Shown here: positions 11,704 to 25,400 of the stretch, one piece after another | Layout: every line of letters begins with the position of its first letter | How positions within the stretch are numbered: position 1 is the stretch's first letter | Source: Caenorhabditis remanei | Taxonomy: Eukaryota > Nematoda > Chromadorea > Rhabditida > Rhabditidae | Direction: 5' to 3' | Assembly: GCF_010183535.1 (NCBI RefSeq) | Contig: NC_071329.1 | Location: 18,118,879 to 18,182,878 of the forward strand | Length of the DNA stretch: 64,000 nt | The notes under the pieces: model-generated | What the model saw: only the letters and a program-made list of their open reading frames with translations | Databases searched by the model: none | Told to the model about the DNA's origin: nothing | Made by a program: the position numbers and the translations under genes

Positions 11704-12770
11704 GTTACAAGGGTTTTAAGTTGCGTGACTCAAATTTTCCATTTTGAAGCGTTTTTTCCCACTAAATTAGCAACAATTCCCGATTCTGATCATCAAAATT
11801 TGAAATTAACCGAAATTCCCATGTTTTTGAGCCCATATACTTGATTCTTGCTAATTATTATAGTACAATTCTACAGTTTTTGCCAGTTGGTCACAAGGAT
11901 TCTGAATCAGGTTTCAAAATTTGAAAAAGCCAATAGTGAACAGAGATTACAAGGGTTTTAAGATGAGTGGCCGAAATTTTGGAAGCCATTTTTATCAAAG
12001 TTGTCATATCTCATTTAATTATTGACGTGGAGAATCTTTGAAAACTGATTTAGAATCCTCACTTTCTAAACGATACGATTTTGAGTGTGCTCGACATAAG
12101 GACACACAGATGCACAGATATGCACAATGATTTTCACTTAACCTGTCTAAATGTCTGTCTACAATTGTATTAGAATGAAAAAATACTAGAATATTGTTGT
12201 TCACTAATAAGCTATGCAAAATAAGTGCGGGATTATTGAAAATCGCACAATGTTTTGAAATTTGGTCTATTTCTCGAAAAATAATCAAAAATTAAATATT
12301 GACATTTCGGCCCGAAATAATATCTGACACCTATTGTTTTTTTTTCTTTGAATGGGTATAGAATGCACTCAGAATAATTCTAGAACTAAAATTTTCTAAT
12401 TCTTGGCTTGTTGTAGACCTGCAACCTTCTCAAAGTTTTTGATTGGAAAGAGTAGATCAATAATTTCCTTGCAGTTTTTTTCCGGGAACTGGGAGACCGT
12501 ACAAAATTGAATTTCATGATAAATTTGTGTTTGAATCGCTTTTTTCAACGTTTTTCATAGCATATTTGTAAATTTTTGAAATTCATTGGTTTGGTTAGTT
12601 TTTGAAATTTCATATGTGGAAATGCAGTGCTGCTTTATTTTTGTTTTGGAAAAAGTGCAAAATGAGATGATTTTAATCAATTTTCGACAATTTTGACTCT
12701 AAAAATTGAATTTTTCAAGCTGAAATTATCCAAAATCACTAAATTCCAACGTTTTTTCACCAATTCTCGC
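11704..12770. other. Intergenic DNA with R3 remnants
   Basis: Degenerate R3 sequence continues to about 12150, including the resumed host unit after the foldback element. Then follows AT-rich sequence with no gene, recognisable repeat or RNA that I can identify. Confidence 0.4.
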
Positions 12771-13140
12771 GTAACTCGCTTAAAACTCAATAGTATGAGC
12801 TGAAAAATATATCAAAATGTAGATTTCGGCGAGTTCTATGTTTTTGATATAATATGGACCAAATCACTGTTTGTTTATGTGCCACAGGCCGGGAAAAAGT
12901 GCCGAAAAAACGAAAAAATGGACAAAAAACCAATCTAGTCCGGCCACAAAAACCTAAACTACAATGACCAAGTTACACTGACAAACTGGCCGGACTAGAA
13001 TGGTTTTTTGACAATTTCCGCGTTTTTTGGCATTTTTTCTCGGCCCATAGTATATCAAAAACATAGAACTCTCCAAGATCTACATTTTGGTATATTTTTT
13101 AGCTCTTAATATTGAGTTTTAAGCGAAATACGCCGCCAAC
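12770..13140. repeat. Inverted repeat of ~370 bp upstream of the peroxidase gene
   Basis: The arms near 12775-12930 and 12985-13135 are imperfect reverse complements. Matching blocks include AACTCAATAGTATGAGC / GCTCTTAATATTGAGTT, TCTATGTTTTTGATATA and its complement, and CTAGTCCGGCCA with TGGCCGGACTAG around the centre. It looks like a decayed foldback element. No target duplication was seen. Confidence 0.6.
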
Positions 13141-13433
13141 AATCAAAAAGCCCCGAAATCCCATAAACCGACGCCAAAAAAAGGCGTCCGTTTTGAAAAG
13201 TAAGCCAACATGAATAACAACAATGAGAGAAGTGAAGGGTAGAAGTGCCTTAAAGCAGAAAAAAGGGGCCAAACTGGATCATCATGAGAGAATCTACAAT
13301 AAAATGAACGTCTTCTTTTTTTCTGTTTTCTATATGTATTCTGAAGAAAGAGAGACCTACTTCTCCCTGTCTGCCGCCTTACTTTCCGGAGACTGTTGTA
13401 CTTTTATAACATTCGATTATTATTGTGATCAAA

Positions 13434-16400
13434 ATGTTCTTCCTCTTGCTGTTTATCAGTTCCAGTCTCGTTTCGGAGGGATGGAGTAGCAAGTTTTATG
13501 AAGGTCAGTCTATATATAAATAGATTGCTGGAATTATGAGAATTCTGGATCCGTTTTCTGAATTTTCAGTGAGATCGGTTGAGATCGGCTGAGATCGGTT
13601 GAGATCGGCTACCTAACTTTGAGATCCCGTCACGACTTTCTGGGTTACTGTAGCAATGTTCTATGTGTTATGACTGTGTAGATCAAGCTTAGGGCTACAT
13701 TTTTGTAGTTGACAACATTTTGGTAGCTCCGCCCACTTTTGAGATATGCGCCTTTAAAGTTTGAAATTGCTTAAATTACTCATTTTTAACGCCAAAATGT
13801 GATTTTTACATCAAAATAACGAGAAATTTGTCATTTCTAACGTTAAAAACTGCGCAAAACTTAATTTTCCATGTCGGAAACAACATTTTAGCAAAATTTG
13901 GCCGAGAAGAAATTTTCGTCAAGGTGGACCACTATGAGAATGGGTACCAGGGTTCGATCCCGCTTGGGGTAAATTTTTTATATTTTAGATTTTTCTGCTT
14001 TTTAGTTTATTTCATCTTGTAAATCAAGTCTAGAACTCCATTTTTGTAGTTGACAACTTTTTGATAGCTCCGCCCACTTTTGAGATATGCGCCTTTGAAA
14101 AAAGTGTATTTCCTACAATTTTGCGCAGCTGAGCGCCTTGTCTATTTGTCTGTCTGTGTGTCCGGATGTCCAAATATCCAATTTATTTAAATTTAATATG
14201 TCTGAAAAGCTGACGTCATGACGATTCCAAATCTGTTTTCAGATTTTCAATATGTCAAAAATGAACTGAAATACACAACTTTTAGTGGGGGTGACCCAGA
14301 AAAGCTGTGTATCTCGACTCATTTAGAACAGAATTGAAATTTGAAAACGGATTCAGAATCCTCGTAATTTCAGCATTCAGAATTCATAAATTTTGGACAT
14401 CCGGACACACGGACACACCGACAGACACATCGATTTTGAATCAGCTTGTCTAAGCTCATTTTTGAGTGATTCAAAGTCTATGTGTCCCTCGGTGTGTCCG
14501 GATGTCCAGATTTCCTAATTTTATAGATTCTGAATGCAAAAGTTACGAGGATTCTGAATCTGTTGTCAAATTTTAATTATGTTTTAAATGATACACCGCT
14601 TTTCTGGGTCACCCACCTCAAAATTTGTGTATCTCACTTCATTTTTGAGATTTTGAAAATCTGAAACCTGTTATAGATCTCTCGTGACTTCACCTTTTAA
14701 AATATGAAAATTTTTCAGAAAACTATGAGCAAGCCTTCCAACAAGCGGAATCTGAAATCCTCCCGTTTCAGCCGCAATTTTCGAAGGATGATTCGATGAT
14801 GCTCAATTATAGTATTGCTGCATTGGCAGCAATTAAGGTTTCAAAAAAGATAAGGTAAGGACGTTTCGCAACAGTTTCAAAACGACCCAATAAGTTTTGC
14901 AGAGACCCATCGTCCCCCCAAAAACTGCCTCGCAACCTTTGCCCGCTCAAAAAATACAAATGTTCCTACGGGAAATATCGTCACTTCGATGGCCGATGCA
15001 CCAATATCTTCTCCCCACTATCCGGCAGCACGTTCTCCCCATTCTCCAGACGTCTACCTGCCAACTATGACGACGGAATTTCCCTTCCGAGATTCCATGG
15101 CTACCGTAATCATCTGTTACCGCCGGCGGATGTAGTCGAGAAGCAGGTGATGAAGATCCCCGCGAAATTCGAAATTCCATTGACTCACACTTTTTTGGAT
15201 TTCGCGGAGTTTTTGTATAGTGATTTGGCGAGATTTGTGAAACTTCAAGATGGTGTGATCGGGTGTTGTGGAGTCACTGGAAGGAGTGGAGGGGAGTGTC
15301 TGAATATTGGAGAACAGTGAGTGACAACAAATCGGTTGGGATTGGATTTTAGATCGGTTGAGATCGTTTGAGATCGGCTAAGATCGGCTACCTAACTTTG
15401 AGATCCCGTCACAACTTCCTGGGTTACTGTAGCATTTTTTATGTAACATGACTGTGTAGATCAAAGCTAGGGCTACATTTTTGTAGTTGACAGTTTTCAG
15501 GTAGTTTTTGAGATATGCGCCTTTAAAGATAGCCGCAAGAGATGGGAGGCGCAGAAAAGTTAGCGTCTTTAAAGGCGCACATCTCAAAAGTGGGCGGAGC
15601 TACAAAAAAATTGTCAACTACAAAAATGTAGCCCTAGATTTGATCTACAAAATGATATAAAAATTTTAAAATTGCGATCATACCGAACATAAGAGGACAC
15701 TCTCAAAACGAAGAGACTCACTGTGTCTGGCGCACCTTTGACGCGCCCTTTAGAAGCAAAATCTTGCGAAAAGTGTAATTTTTACTGAAAATTAACAATT
15801 TTAAACAAATTTTCAAAGGTCTGGCGCATCTTTGGCGCGTTTTTAGCAAAAAATAGCGTAAAAATCAGGCGGTTTTAAAACGGATGGTTTTGAAAGTGAG
15901 CGTTTTTCACAATTTTCAGCAAAATTTGACAATTTTTTGTCTAAAACGCTTTTTTTTTTGAAAAATAATTTGAAAAACTGTAAATTTCATTAAAAATGAC
16001 ATTTTTTTTTTAATGTTTCTATGTGTTTTGTGCTTAAAAATGCGGTTTTTCAGCAAAAAATATCAAAAACCAAGATTTTCTATTTATAAAAAAAAAAGTA
16101 ATCTTTAACACCCCCATCATTGAACCAGTTTTACTTTTCTACTAAAAATTTGTATTTATGTTATAGATCAAATCTAGTAGATCATTTTTGTAGTTGACAA
16201 CTTTTTGATAGCTCCGCCCACTTTTAAGATATGCGTCTTTAAAGACAGACTACTGTAGTGATCGTCAATACAGTAGTCTCACTTTAAAGGCGCATATCTC
16301 GAAAGTGGGCGGAGCTATGAAAAAGTTGTCAACTACAAAAATGTAGCCCTAGATTTGATCTACAAGATAAATAAAACTAAAAACAGAAAAAATCCAAAAA

Positions 16401-19400
16401 ATCCAAAAAATAAAAAATTGACCCCAAGCGGGATCGAACCCTGGTACCCATTCTCATAGAGGTCCACCTTGACCAAAATCTTCTTCTCGGTCAAAATTTT
16501 TTTAAAATGTGGTTTTTAACATGAAAAATCAACTTTTGTATAGTTTTTAACGTCAGAAATGAAATTTTCCGGTTATTTTCATGTAAAAATCACATTTTTT
16601 CATGTAAAAATCACATTTTTTCATGTAAAAATCACATTTTTCATGTAAAAATCACATTTTTTGCGAATTTCCAACTTTAAAGGCGCATATCTCAAAAGTG
16701 GGCGGAGCTACGAAAAAGTTGTCAACTACAAAAATGTAGCCCTAGATTTGGTCTACACAGTTATAACACATATAAAATTGCTACAGTAACCCAGAAAGTC
16801 GTGACGGGATCTCAAAGTTAGGTAGCCGATCTCAAATGATCTCAACCGATCTCAATGGACCTCAACCGATCTAAATCGTTCTGCATTGACTTTTTTTGTA
16901 CATTTTTTCTGTTTTAGCCACCTCGACTGCTACATCCGCTCCGCACCGGCGCCTTTACCCCACTGCTCACTGGGAGCACGGGAGCAAATGAATCTCGCAA
17001 CGGCGTTCATTGATGGCGGTCCCATCTACCAGGATTTGAAGGATTTGGATTTTTCGAAATCTCCAAAAATCTCATCTTTATTCTCCACCGAATTGGACTC
17101 AAAATCCGCGTTCCATAATTTGATAATTGAGGAGCACAATTGGGTGGTAGATCAAATGCAAAAGACGTTTCCCGATGCGAGTGCCGATTTGATATTTGAG
17201 GAGGCAAGGAAGTTTGTGATAGCCGAGATACAGCATATCACTTTTGAAGAGTTTTTGCCGATTGTGTTGGGCGAGGAGACTATGGTATTTTTCATTAAAT
17301 TTTTAAAAATTGAGATCGATTTTCAGATCGGTTGAGATCGGTTGAGATCGGCTAACTAACTTTGAGATCCCGTCACGACTTTCTGGGCTACTGTAGACAT
17401 TTTTATGTAACACGGTTGTGTAGATCAAATTTAGGGCTACATTTTTGTAGTTGACAACTTTTTAACAGCTCCGCCCACTTTTGAGATATGCGTCTTTAAA
17501 GTTGGAAATTGCCTAAATTAGTCGTTTTTATCGAGAAAATGTGATTTTTACATCAAAATAACCGGAAAACTCAATTTCTGACTTCAAAAACTATTCAAAA
17601 CTCAATTTTCCATGTTAAAAACCACATTTTAGCAAAAATTTGACCGAGAAGAAGATTTTGGTCAAGGTGGACCACTATGAGAATGGGTACCAGGATTCGA
17701 TCTCGCTTAGGGTCAATTTATTATTTTTTTCTGATTTTAGTTTATTTTATATTGTAGATCAAAAGTAGCACTACATTTTTGTAACTGACAACATTTTTGT
17801 AGCTCCTCCCACTTTTGAGATATGCACCTTTAAAGATAGGCTGGGGTGACGGCGGCGCGCCCTCCCTTTGTCTTTAAAGGCGCATATCATAAAAGTGGGC
17901 GGAGCTATCAAAAAGTTGTCAACTACAAAAATGAAACCCAGGTTTGATCTACAAGACAAAATAATCATAAAACAGAAAAATTCAAAATTCAAAAAATTGA
18001 CCCCAACCGGGATGGAACCCTGGTACCCATTCTCATAGTGGTCCACCTTGACCAAAATCTTTTCGGCCAACCAAATTTTAGCTAAAAATCAGGTTTCCGA
18101 CATGAAAAATTAGATTTTAAATAATTTTTAACCTCATAAATAAAATTTTCCCGTTATTTTGATTTTGACGATGAAAATGACTAATTTAGCTAATTTCCAA
18201 CTTTAAAGGCACATATCTCAAAAGTAGGCGGAGCTACCTGAAAACTGTCAACTATAAAAATGTAGCTCTTGATTTGATCTACATAGTCATAACACATATT
18301 GAGTTTCTACCGTAACCCAGGAAGTCGTGACGGGATCTCAAAGTTAGTTAGCCGATCTCAACCGATCTCAACCGATCTCAGCCGATTTAAATAGATTTTT
18401 TCGTAAATTCAGGAAAAATACGAACTCCGCGCCGCCCATTGTGACGGTGGGTCTTGCCACGAAGTTGAAGCGAACACTCTAAACGAGTACGGTAGCGCCG
18501 TTGGACTATTCCACAAGTTTATGACATCTGGTGATAAGTCTTTGTAAGTGAGAGGGTTACGGTAGTGCCAAAAAAAATTTTTAATTGGTTTCAGAATTTT
18601 CAATCCTTCATTGTATTCTGAATCCTCTGGCACGTCATCTGGGCTAAAATTATCCGAAATTTTAATGAAAGGGCGGGATCACGGGATAGCGACGTATGCG
18701 GAGTGGCGGAAGGAGTGTGGCGGTGGAGAGGTGACGTCCTATGAGCAATTAATCGGCCTAATTGATGACAGAATACTCAAAAGTGTGAGGGACCTGTTCC
18801 CCGATGTAAGTTATTTAAAAAAATCTAAAAACTTGGCTGAAATTGAAAAATTTTCAGATCCGAGACGTCGACTTGATTCTCCTAGGCGTTGCTGAGAATC
18901 CAGTGTATGGAAGTTTACTGGGACCCACTTTTGGGTGTATTATGGCGTTGCAATTTCAAAAAGTAAGGTATCAATGGATAGATCAAACCTCGTAGATCAT
19001 TTTTCTAGTTGACAACTTTTTGATAGCTCCGCCCACTTTTGAGATATGCGCCTTTAAAGTTGGAAATTCACTAAATTAGTCATTTTTGACGCAAAAATGT
19101 GATTTTTACATCAAAATAACCGGAAAATTCAATTTCTGAGGTTAAAAACTGTTTAAAACCTCATTTTCTGTGTCAAAAATCACATTTTTAGCAAAAAGTT
19201 GACCGAGAAGGTCTAGGTTAAGATGCACCATAATGAGAATGGGTACCAGGGTTCGATTCCGTTTGGGGTCAATTTTTTGAAATTTTGATTTTTTCTGTTC
19301 TTAATTTATTTCATTTTGTAGATCAGATTTAGGGCTCCATTTTTGCAGTTGACCATTTTTCGATAGCTCCGCCCACTTTTGAGATATACGCCTTTAAAGA

Positions 19401-22400
19401 TAGAGAAGTGAGGAGCCCCCGCCACAGTACCCCAACTTTAAAAACGCATATTTCAAAAGTGGGCGGAGCTATCAAAAAGTTGTCAACTACAGAAATGATC
19501 TACACGTTTTGATCTACACATTGGTATATAAATTCAAACAAATTGATATCGGTTTCAGACAAAATTCGGCGACTCCTACTGGTACACTAACAAATTGAAC
19601 GATGAGCAACTGGAAGAAGTGAAAAAAGTATCAATTAGTGGATTGATGTGCCGGAATCAGAAGACGTCAATTATTCAGAAAGACGGGTTTCGAGCTCCCG
19701 ATAATTTTCAGTATGTCAGCCGGTTTTTTGGAAAAATGGTGCATTTTGTCGTGAGATATGGTGCATCTACAGTATTCTAGAGTGGAATTTTGAGATTTTG
19801 AGCTCATTTTAATAGATTTAGAACAATTTTAAGGTGAAAATCTGGTTTTCTGACGTTTTTTGGGTCTAGAAACATGTTTTCTCGGATTTTTGAAAATTTG
19901 TGCATTTTGTCGTGAGATATGGTGCATCTACAGTCGCATAGAGTGAAATATAGCATTTTTTCAGCTTATTTTGAAAGATTTCGTACGATTTTAACCTCAA
20001 AATTCGGTTTTCTGACGTTTTTGGGTTTATCTACAGTACCCTACGTGGAATTTTGAGGTTTTAGCTAATTTCTGACTTATTTGAACCAATCTAACCGAAA
20101 ATTTGCAAAAAATTAGCAAAAAATGCTAAAAAATGCTATATTTCACTATATGCGACTGTAGATGCACCATATCTCACGACAAAATGCACAAATTTTCAAA
20201 ATTTTGAGAAACATGTTTCTAGACCAAAAAACGTCAGAAATCCAAATTTTAAAGTTAAAATTGTTAAAATCTATCAAAATAAGCGGAAAAGCTCAAAATT
20301 CTACTCTAGGATACTATAGATGCGCCATATCTAACGCCAAAATGCACTAATCTTCAAAAACTGAAAAAAAAACATGTTTCTGGACCCAAAAACGTCAGAA
20401 AACCGAATTTTGAGGTTAAAATCGTACGAAATCTTTCAAAATAAGCTGAAAAAATGCTATATTTCACTCTATGCGACTGTAGATGCACCATATCTCACGA
20501 CAAAATGCACAATTTTTCAAAAAAATCAGAAAACAGGTTTCTAGACCCAAAAAATGTCAGAAATCCAAATTTTAAAGTTAAAACTGTTTTAAATTGATTA
20601 AAATAAGCTGAAAATCTTAAAATTCTACTCTAGGATACTGTAGATGCACCATATCTCACGACAAAATGCACTAATTTTCAAAAAATTCAGAAAACAGGTT
20701 TCTAGACCCTAAAAACGTCGGAAAGCCAAATTTTAAAGTGAAAATTGTGGTAAACTGGCGATTTCAACCAATTTTTCAATAAATTTTTGTTCCAGAAACA
20801 TCCCAATCTTCTGCAACTCGTCAGTCTTCTCCCAACCAGATTTCTCCAAATGGTTCCGCCCGGAGAAGCAACTAAGGACCGCCCAATTTGACTCAATCCT
20901 TGGGGAGTGTATCCGTGACGTCTCCGAATCCAGAAGACGTCGTCAATCCGCCGGGAATCTGAGAGAAGGACTTCACAATTCTGTTGCATTGAAATCGTAT
21001 GGAAGTATGATGTTGGCAAAAGATGAGGCGGTGAATGAGGCGAATGTTTCGTTCATTTTATTGGAGGCAACACGGAAATTGGTCAGAAATGTTGTGGATT
21101 TGGAGAGAATTCAGGGAATTTATATTGGGGAAACGTTTGGAAAAAAGAGTGATGAGTTGTGTAATCCAAAGGATTTCCCATGTGATCTCACGAATCCGTA
21201 TAGGTGAGTCGGTTCAAGGATTTTGGGATTTTTAGGGCTATTTATAACCCAAAAATAGCCCAAAAATAGCTCAACGATAGCTCAAAAGTTGCTTGAAAAT
21301 AACCCAAAAAAATTTTCAAAAATAGCCCAAATTAGTCTGGAAAATAGCCTTTTAGGCAATTTTCTGACAGTTTTTTGGGCTATTTTGGGCTTTTTTTGGG
21401 CTATTTTTGGGGTATTTTTAGGCTATTTTGAGCTATTTTTGGGCTGTTTTAGGCTATTTTTGAGCTATTTTTGGGTTGTTTTTAGGGTATTTTTGGGCTA
21501 TATTTGAGCTATTTTTGGGCTATTTTTGGGCTATTTTTAGAGTATTTTTGGGCTATTTTTGGGCTATTTTTGGGCTATTTTCAGGCAATTTTTGGGCTAT
21601 TTTGGGGGTATTTTTAGGCTATTTTCAGGCTATTTTTTGGCTGTTTTTGGGCTATTTTCGGGCTATTTTTAAGCTATTTTGGGATGTTTTTGGGCTACTT
21701 TTGAGGCTTTTTCAAGCTATTTTTGGACTATTTTGGGGCTAATTTGGGCTATTTTGAGGCTATTTTGAAGGAATTTTTGAGCTATGTTTGGGCTATTTTT
21801 GGGCTATTTTCAGGCTATTTTTGGGCTATTTTTGAGCTATTTTTGAGCAATTTTAGAGCAACTTTCGGAATGTTTTTGGGCTATTTTTGAGCTATTTTTG
21901 GGCTATTTTTGGGGTATTTTCGGAGTACCGATTTTTGGGAAAAAATTTCAAAAAAATGGAAAAATCCCCGAAGTTCAGACTCCGCCCCCAATCTCATGGT
22001 AGATCAAATGTTCTGAATTTTATATCAATCGATAGATCATGTCTAGATCTTAATTTTTATAGTTGGTAACTTTTTGGTAGCTCCTCCCACTTTTGAGATA
22101 TGCGCCTTTAAAGTTCAAGTACCGTATTGACAGCATCGCTACAGTTGTCGATCTTTAAAGGCGCATATCTCAAAAGTGGGCGGAGCTATCAAAAAGTTGT
22201 TAACTACAAAAATGTAGTGCTACTTTTGATCTACAAAATAATATAAAAAATTTTGAAATTGCGACCATACCGAGCATAAGAAGACACTTTCAAAACTAAG
22301 AGATTCACTGTGTCTGGCGCTCCTTTGACGCGCCCTTTAAAAGCAAAATCTTGCGAAAAGTGTAGTTTTCACTCAAAATTGACAATTTTCAACAAATTTT

Positions 22401-25400
22401 CAAAATTCTGGCGTGCCTTTGACGCGTTTTTAACAAAGAATAGCGTAAAAATCGGCATTTTTCAACCAAAACCGCTTTCTGGAGCACCTTTCACTATTTT
22501 CAGGCGTGTGTCTGGCGTGCCTTTGACGCTTTTTCAGCGACTTTTGACTATTTTCTGGGCTTTTTTCAAAGAGCTGGTGTGCCGTTGACGCCAATTTTTC
22601 AGAAATGGAATTTTCCGATTGTTTTGATGTAAAAATCACATTTTCGAGTTGGAAATTGCTTTTTCAACTTTAAAGGCGCATATCTCAAAAGTGGGCGGAG
22701 CTATCAAAATGTTGTCAACTATGAAAATGTAGCCCTAGATTTGATCTACACAATCATCTTACATAAAAAATTCTACAGTAACCCAGAATGTCGTGACGGG
22801 ATCTCAAAGTTAGGTAGCCGATCTCAGCCGATTTCAACCGATCTCATCCGATCTTAGTATCGATCTCAACCAATTTTTTTCATTTTTTTTCATTTTTTTT
22901 TTTCAAATTTTGGTTTCCAGAACCTACACAGGTTGGTGCAACAACTTAGCCACGCCCTCCTTCGGTAACACGTTTCGCGAGCTCAAACGTCTTCTACCAC
23001 CGGCCTACGAAGACGGTATCGACCTTCCCCGCTCCAAAACCACCACGGGCGCCCCGTTACCCTCTCCACGTGTCATTTCGAATACAGTACACCACGCGAA
23101 GAAGACGGAACACGTGAAGTACTCTCATTTCGTGATGGAGTTTGGACAATTCATCGACCATGACATCACTCACTCGCCGGTAGATCAAAATCCAGATGGG
23201 ACACCGTTGAATTGCTCCAGATGTGACTCAAGTCATACGGTATCCCCGTCATGTTTTCCGATCGCTATCCCTGAGACTGATCTACACTTCGCGCCATTTT
23301 CTTGTCTATCATTTGTCAGATCACTGCCCGCACAGAAAACTCTTGGATATAGAAATCAGATGAACCAGGTCAGCGCGTTTCTCGACGGATCAGTGATGTA
23401 TGGGTCCACAAAATGTGAGGGCGATCGGTTGAGAACGTTTCAAGACGGAAAAATGAAAACGACGCAGTTATCGCCGGCGAAACGACACTATGGAATCACG
23501 TTGAGCCAATCGGATGAGTCGGAGCAAGATGGGTGTGTGTCGTCGCCGGAGGCGCCGTGTTTTATTGCAGGTAATATATTTTTGGTATGGTTGAAATTAC
23601 GAGGATTCCGAATCAGGTTTCAGATTTAAAATCGGTTGAAAATGAAGAGAGTTATGGCACTTTTAGTATGAGCAACACTCGACTTTTAAACTGAAATCCT
23701 TAATCTGTCTGTCTGTCTGTGTGTACAAATGTCCAATATGCCCAAATTTTATATTACCAAGAAGCTGAAGACGTGAGGATTCTAGATCAGGTTTTAGATT
23801 CAAAATCGGTTAAAAACGACTCAAGTTACAGCCATTTTAAGAAGGAAATAACCAAATTTTCGGGTCACCTTTACTAAAAGTGTTATAACTCGCTTTATCA
23901 ATGACCTACACGAAATCTGAAACTTGATTCAGAATCCTCACGTCTTCAGCTTTGTAATCATACAAAATTTGGACGTCTGGACACAAAACCAGGCACACAA
24001 ACAGACACTGAAACCAACTGCAGATTCGATTATACCATGCAGAGTTTGGAGATGTCTGTCTGTTTGTCTGTGTGTCCGGATATCCAATATGTCAAAATTT
24101 TGTACGATTCAAAAGCTGAAATTACAAAGATTCCGAATCAGGATTAAAATTTAAAATCGGTTGAAAACAACTCGAGTTATGACACTTTTAGTATGAACAA
24201 CACTTGACTTCCAAACTCAAATCACTAATCTGTCTGTCTGTCTGTGTGTCCAGATGTCCAATATGCCCAAATTTTATATTACCAAGAAGCTGAAGACGTG
24301 AGGATTCTGAATCAAGTTTCAGATTTGAAATGGGTTAAAAATGAAGCGAGTTACAACCATTTTAAGAGAGGAATAGCCAAATTTTCGGGTCACCCTTACT
24401 AAAAGTGTCATAACTCGCTTCATCGATGTCTTACGCAAAATCTGAAATTTGATTCAGAATTCTCACGTCTTCAGCTTTGTTAATATATAAAATTTGGTCA
24501 TATTGGACATTTGGACATCTGGATACACAGACAGGCATCTGTAAGATTGGAAATCGTGCTAGATAGCTAGATAGCATTAGGCTCCTTAAAAATATCTGTG
24601 TGTCTGTATGTCCCGATGTCCAATGTGCTCAAATTTTCTATCACTACAAAGCTGAAAGCGTGACGATTTTGAATCAAGTTTCAGATTTTGGGTAGCTCAT
24701 CGATCAACCGCGTTACAGCGATTTTTTCAAGCCGCAAAACTAAAACCACTATAACTCGGTTTATCGACGACTTACACAGAATCTGAAACTTGATTTGTAA
24801 TCTTTGAAATTTCAGCTTTCAGAAAATATAAAATTCAAGCAATCTGGCAAAACTGCTTTCTGTCTGTCTTTCTGTGTGTCAGTCTGTGTATCCAAATGTC
24901 CAATGTGGTCAAATTTTATATGATTAAAAAGCTGAAGACGTGACAATTTTGAATCAAGTTTCAGATTTTGTGCAGATAAAAAATATAGCGAGTTATGGCA
25001 CTTTTAGAAAGAATGACCCAAAATTTTGGCTATTCCACTCTTAAAATAGCTGTAACTCGAGTAATTTCTAACCAATTTCAAATCTGAAACCTGATTCAGA
25101 ATCCTCACGTCTCCAGCTTTCTAGTCATATAAAATTCGAGAAATCTGGACATCCGGACACACAGACAGACATATACTCTTAGCGGCGGCTTGAATCATCG
25201 CTATCAGTGAATGCTTCTAATCTGTAACTTGGCTCATTTTCGCCCGATTTCAAATTTGAAAGCTGAATTAAAATCCTCATTTCCTCTTTTCTACACGCAC
25301 ATTCACCCTAATTCCCCCTTTCCAGGCGACGACCGTAACTCCCAACAAACGCTTCTAATCGCTGTCCACTCCGTCTTCCACAGGGAGCATGAAAGGGTCT

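Noticed and set aside
10594..11719. Matching 63-64 residue ORFs on both strands of the foldback element
   Set aside because: They are the same arm sequence read from each side of the inverted repeat. No transposase motif is present.
21289..21742. ORFs translating as FLGYFWAIF repeats
   Set aside because: Pure product of the GGGCTATTTTT minisatellite in a peroxidase intron.
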